Notes under the pieces: model-generated
Database searches by the model: none
What the model saw: only the letters and a program-made list of their open reading frames with translations
Told to the model about the DNA's origin: nothing
Program-made: the position numbers and the translations under genes
Shown: piece by piece, positions 61,823 through 64,000 of the stretch
Layout: every line of letters starts with the position of its first letter
How positions within the stretch are numbered: the first letter of the stretch is position 1
Source of the DNA: Parapristionchus giblindavisi
Taxonomy: Eukaryota; Nematoda; Chromadorea; Rhabditida; Diplogasteridae
Direction of reading: 5' to 3'
NCBI GenBank assembly: GCA_943737045.1
Contig: CALSFV010000002.1
Location: forward strand, 992,001-1,056,000
DNA length: 64,000 nt

Positions 61823-61892
61823 ATCCCATAGCGCAGTGGTAAACGTTCAGACTCGTTACCCGTTTGACGCAAGTTCGAAACCTATTGCCGAA
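61823..61892 (+). ncRNA. tRNA-like relic (possible SINE head)
   Basis: An A-box-like TAGCGCAGTGGTAA at 61830 and a B-box-like AAGTTCGAAACC at 61871 sit at tRNA-like spacing. The T stem and acceptor stem do not pair, so it is not a working tRNA gene. No dispersed second copy was found in the window. Confidence 0.4.
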
Positions 61893-62341
61893 TTTCCTCA
61901 ATTTTCAAAAAGCGCGCCCTTCCCTGAGCCGGGCCTGATGGTTCATTAATGTTTCTAGCGATCAATAGACTAAATCAGCACAAAATAAATAGTGTACTGT
62001 ACGTAGAATAACTTTTGCTACCTTTCTGTCTTCACAGTTTGTTCACGAAAATATTCGTGGGACACCACCTTTAACCTCTCATTAAACAGAAACAATTTAA
62101 ATCGTTTTGGATTTTCTTTGTCCTCTACGGCGCAAGTACGTGTAAAATGATTATACCCATATTCATCAGTTTATTCGAGACCCCCAAAACCCCAAGTCTC
62201 AGAAAATGGACCATATTGAGCTGTGCCGGCACTTGCTCGAGTCTCTTGCACAAACGGCCATATATATCATTTAAATATATCATATCCACTCTCTCTGCGG
62301 AAATATAATGAATCGAACATGCTTCGTGAAAATGAACATAC

Positions 62342-62446
62342 CGTTTTTCAGCATTCTTGAAGATGGCAATGACTACAGGAAGTAAAACAACGAGAAATAG
62401 AACCGCGGCGTGTTCTTTTCGGACTCCGTGCATACTTAACCAATCT
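62342..62446 (-). CDS. Internal exon of a membrane protein (first hydrophobic segment)
   Basis: Acceptor TCAATTGTAG and donor GTATGT bound a 105-nt exon encoding DWLSMHGVRKEH, a transmembrane stretch AAVLFLVVLLPVVIAIF and KNAEK. It joins in phase with 61471-61591. An alternative is an unspliced frame to 62125, but the consensus donor and the matching phase favour splicing. Upstream exons lie beyond or were not recognised. Function unknown. Confidence 0.45.
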
Positions 62447-62571
62447 CTACAATTGATAAAGATTTAGAAAGATTGAAAAGTTGATATAACATGCGCAATT
62501 AGTGTTAGACATAGAGGTGGGAAGAAAGAGGGAAATATCCGGCGCGCACTTGCCCATCAGTGAGAGAGTAT

Positions 62572-62572
<1 letters not shown>

Positions 62573-62639
<67 letters not shown>

Positions 62640-62660
62640 TAGAGAGAGATAGAGTAGAGA
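62573..62660. repeat. Second long (GA)n microsatellite
   Basis: About 30 perfect GA units, then GA-rich sequence. It is followed at about 62745-62890 by a pyrimidine-rich (CT) stretch of the opposite strand bias. Confidence 0.95.
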
Positions 62661-63419
62661 GATAGAATAGAGAGTGCGACTGATCAGGAAAGAGATGACC
62701 TATCTCATTTTTTGTGGTTTGGAGTCATTGGTGACGATTCTTTTTGAATATTGATCTCTCTTTCTTCTCTACCTCTATTATCTCTTTCTCCCTCTCTTCA
62801 TCTGTCTCTCTTCTTTCTACAAGCCTATTCTCTTTATTTCTCTTTCTCTGTCTTACTTTTATCTTTCTCTCTGACTCATCATCTCTTTCTCTCAGCAATC
62901 TAACCTAATATCTAACCAGTAAAACGATGGTCTTTCATCCCGTGATTGTCTAGGTTACAGTAGCCCACGATTATTGATTGATGGTTACGGTAACTCTACG
63001 TAAGGTGAATATAATATTTTCTGTGATGGCGTGCTCTCCAGGGATGTACGGCAAAAGATTTTCCGATTGCCGGAATTGCCGACTTTTTCTTGCCGAAATT
63101 TGTTGCCGGCAAGGGCAACCAATATTGTAAAAATTGACAACAAATCAAACGAAAAATAATTGAATACAGTCAGATAATATCGTTTAAATTTGGTGGACGG
63201 TGAGAATAAGAATCCCTGTCCCATCTACCCTCTAGATTTGATCTTTCATCTCTCCCTCCCTGTTCTCTCAGAGACCTCAGAGACTTATCTCTCAACTCTT
63301 CCTGACATGAGTGTAGTAGAAGGCGTGATCAATTCATCTCGCCTTTCCATCTCTTTTATAATAATATTTCTTCATATTTCACATATTTTCTTGCACTCGA
63401 AAAGTGTGTACTTGATGAA
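62661..63419. other. Pyrimidine-rich and unannotated stretch
   Basis: After the CT-rich 62745-62890 block, no gene is supported. Sequence from about 63230 to the hairpin at 63420 probably belongs to the LINE 3' UTR that ends at 63441. Confidence 0.4.
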
Positions 63420-63443
63420 GTACCCTACCCTTGTGGGGTACGA

Positions 63444-63490
<47 letters not shown>

Positions 63491-63492
63491 AT
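63420..63492 (+). mobile_element. 3' terminus of a LINE: hairpin plus (AAAT)n tail
   Basis: A stem-loop, GTACCCTACCCTTGTGGGGTAC, followed at once by CGATAAATAAATAAAT and about 12 tetranucleotide repeats. A terminal hairpin and simple-repeat tail is the standard end of several LINE clades. The 5' part cannot be delimited and no coding sequence is seen. Confidence 0.6.
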
Positions 63493-63622
63493 ATATTTGT
63501 GTTCGTTAGTCTATGCATTTTCTCCAAGCAGTCGAACGTTTTCTGACCACTGCGCCGGAGCCAGAGATTAATTCATTCCCTCATTTGAGCAGTAATGTTA
63601 TAAAGGCATCATACCCGCTTTC

Positions 63623-63828
63623 TCTGGTATTTTCAAACTAGTTTACTTATCATTCTCACTAGCCGTACATAGACTTGCAAGTCTACGGCTAGTTAAACGT
63701 AAGTTTACTAGAAGTGGTGTATAATACGGTAATGCATTTCGTCAAATATTCTTTCACTAGTAGTAAACTAACAGTAAACTGCTAGTCTGTGACGAAACGT
63801 AAGTAAACTACTAGTTTGGAAAGACCAG
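63623..63828. mobile_element. Palindromic MITE-like element, about 206 bp
   Basis: Outer arms CTGGTATTTTCAAACTAG TTTACTTA and mirrored TAAGTAAACTACTAGTTTGG; central palindrome CTAGCCGTACATAGACTTGC ... GCAAGTCTACGGCTAG. Non-coding. The remaining bases to 64000 show nothing I can name. Confidence 0.65.
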
Positions 63829-64000
63829 AGTATATGAGGCCGTTTGCTTAAGACTCGACCAAAATATGCGAAATCTGGCACAGTCGAAAAATCAAAATTT
63901 GGGGATGACGATGGTCATGTTCATTTTGCAATTAGAGCCACAGTTGAGGCCAGACCGCGTTGAAATCGCTTTTTCAGAATTTTCCCGTCACCCGATCGTG

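Noticed and set aside
63830..64000. Possible further TTAA element starting near TTAAGACTCGACC
   Set aside because: Only one end could be in the window and no inverted partner can be seen.

Overview
The window looks like AT-rich, repeat-laden nuclear DNA of an invertebrate animal. Reasons: a multi-exon gene with GT-AG introns, a CR1/L2-like non-LTR retrotransposon, a mariner relic, a tyrosine-recombinase element, TTAA-flanked palindromic DNA elements and about 33 kb of satellite DNA. No bacterial features are visible. The first ORF of the retrotransposon reminds me of nematode LINE ORF1 proteins, so a nematode is one possibility, but I cannot prove the phylum.

Layout. 1-7.1 kb: the 3' end of an unidentified reading frame, a decayed tyrosine-recombinase gene on the minus strand (with a 28-nt intron-like break), short inverted-repeat elements, a near-perfect 76-nt hairpin and two abutting TTAA-flanked elements. 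7.15-45.0 kb: one satellite array of a 321-bp monomer, about 104 copies, split at 23.57 kb by an intact 4.58-kb LINE. The array has a local dimeric period (about 642 bp) at 10-15 kb, a 1,924-bp six-monomer block copied in tandem at 17-21 kb, and variants private to one side of the LINE.

45.0-50.0 kb: small inverted-repeat elements, a 1.98-kb palindromic element carrying a nested insertion, and a 1.99-kb mariner carcass that contains the 3' end of another LINE. 50.1-59.6 kb: a minus-strand gene whose 13 visible exons join in phase into about 391 residues, a coiled coil followed by a GIGYF (GRB10-interacting GYF protein)-like C-terminal domain. Its introns hold a 2.0-kb and a 1.77-kb TTAA-flanked palindrome, a 358-bp foldback element and a long (GA)n tract. 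59.7-64 kb: another 1.49-kb TTAA palindrome, the last two exons of a membrane protein on the minus strand, a tRNA-like relic, another (GA)n tract and a LINE 3' tail.

The most interesting points are these. In the LINE, ORF1 and ORF2 share one frame and are separated by a single TAG, while catalytic endonuclease residues lie upstream of the first ORF2 ATG. Several palindromic elements target TTAA, and one has a recognisable empty site inside a related intron of the same gene. Introns of the GIGYF-like gene resemble each other right up to the splice site although the adjoining exons do not, which is introner-like behaviour.
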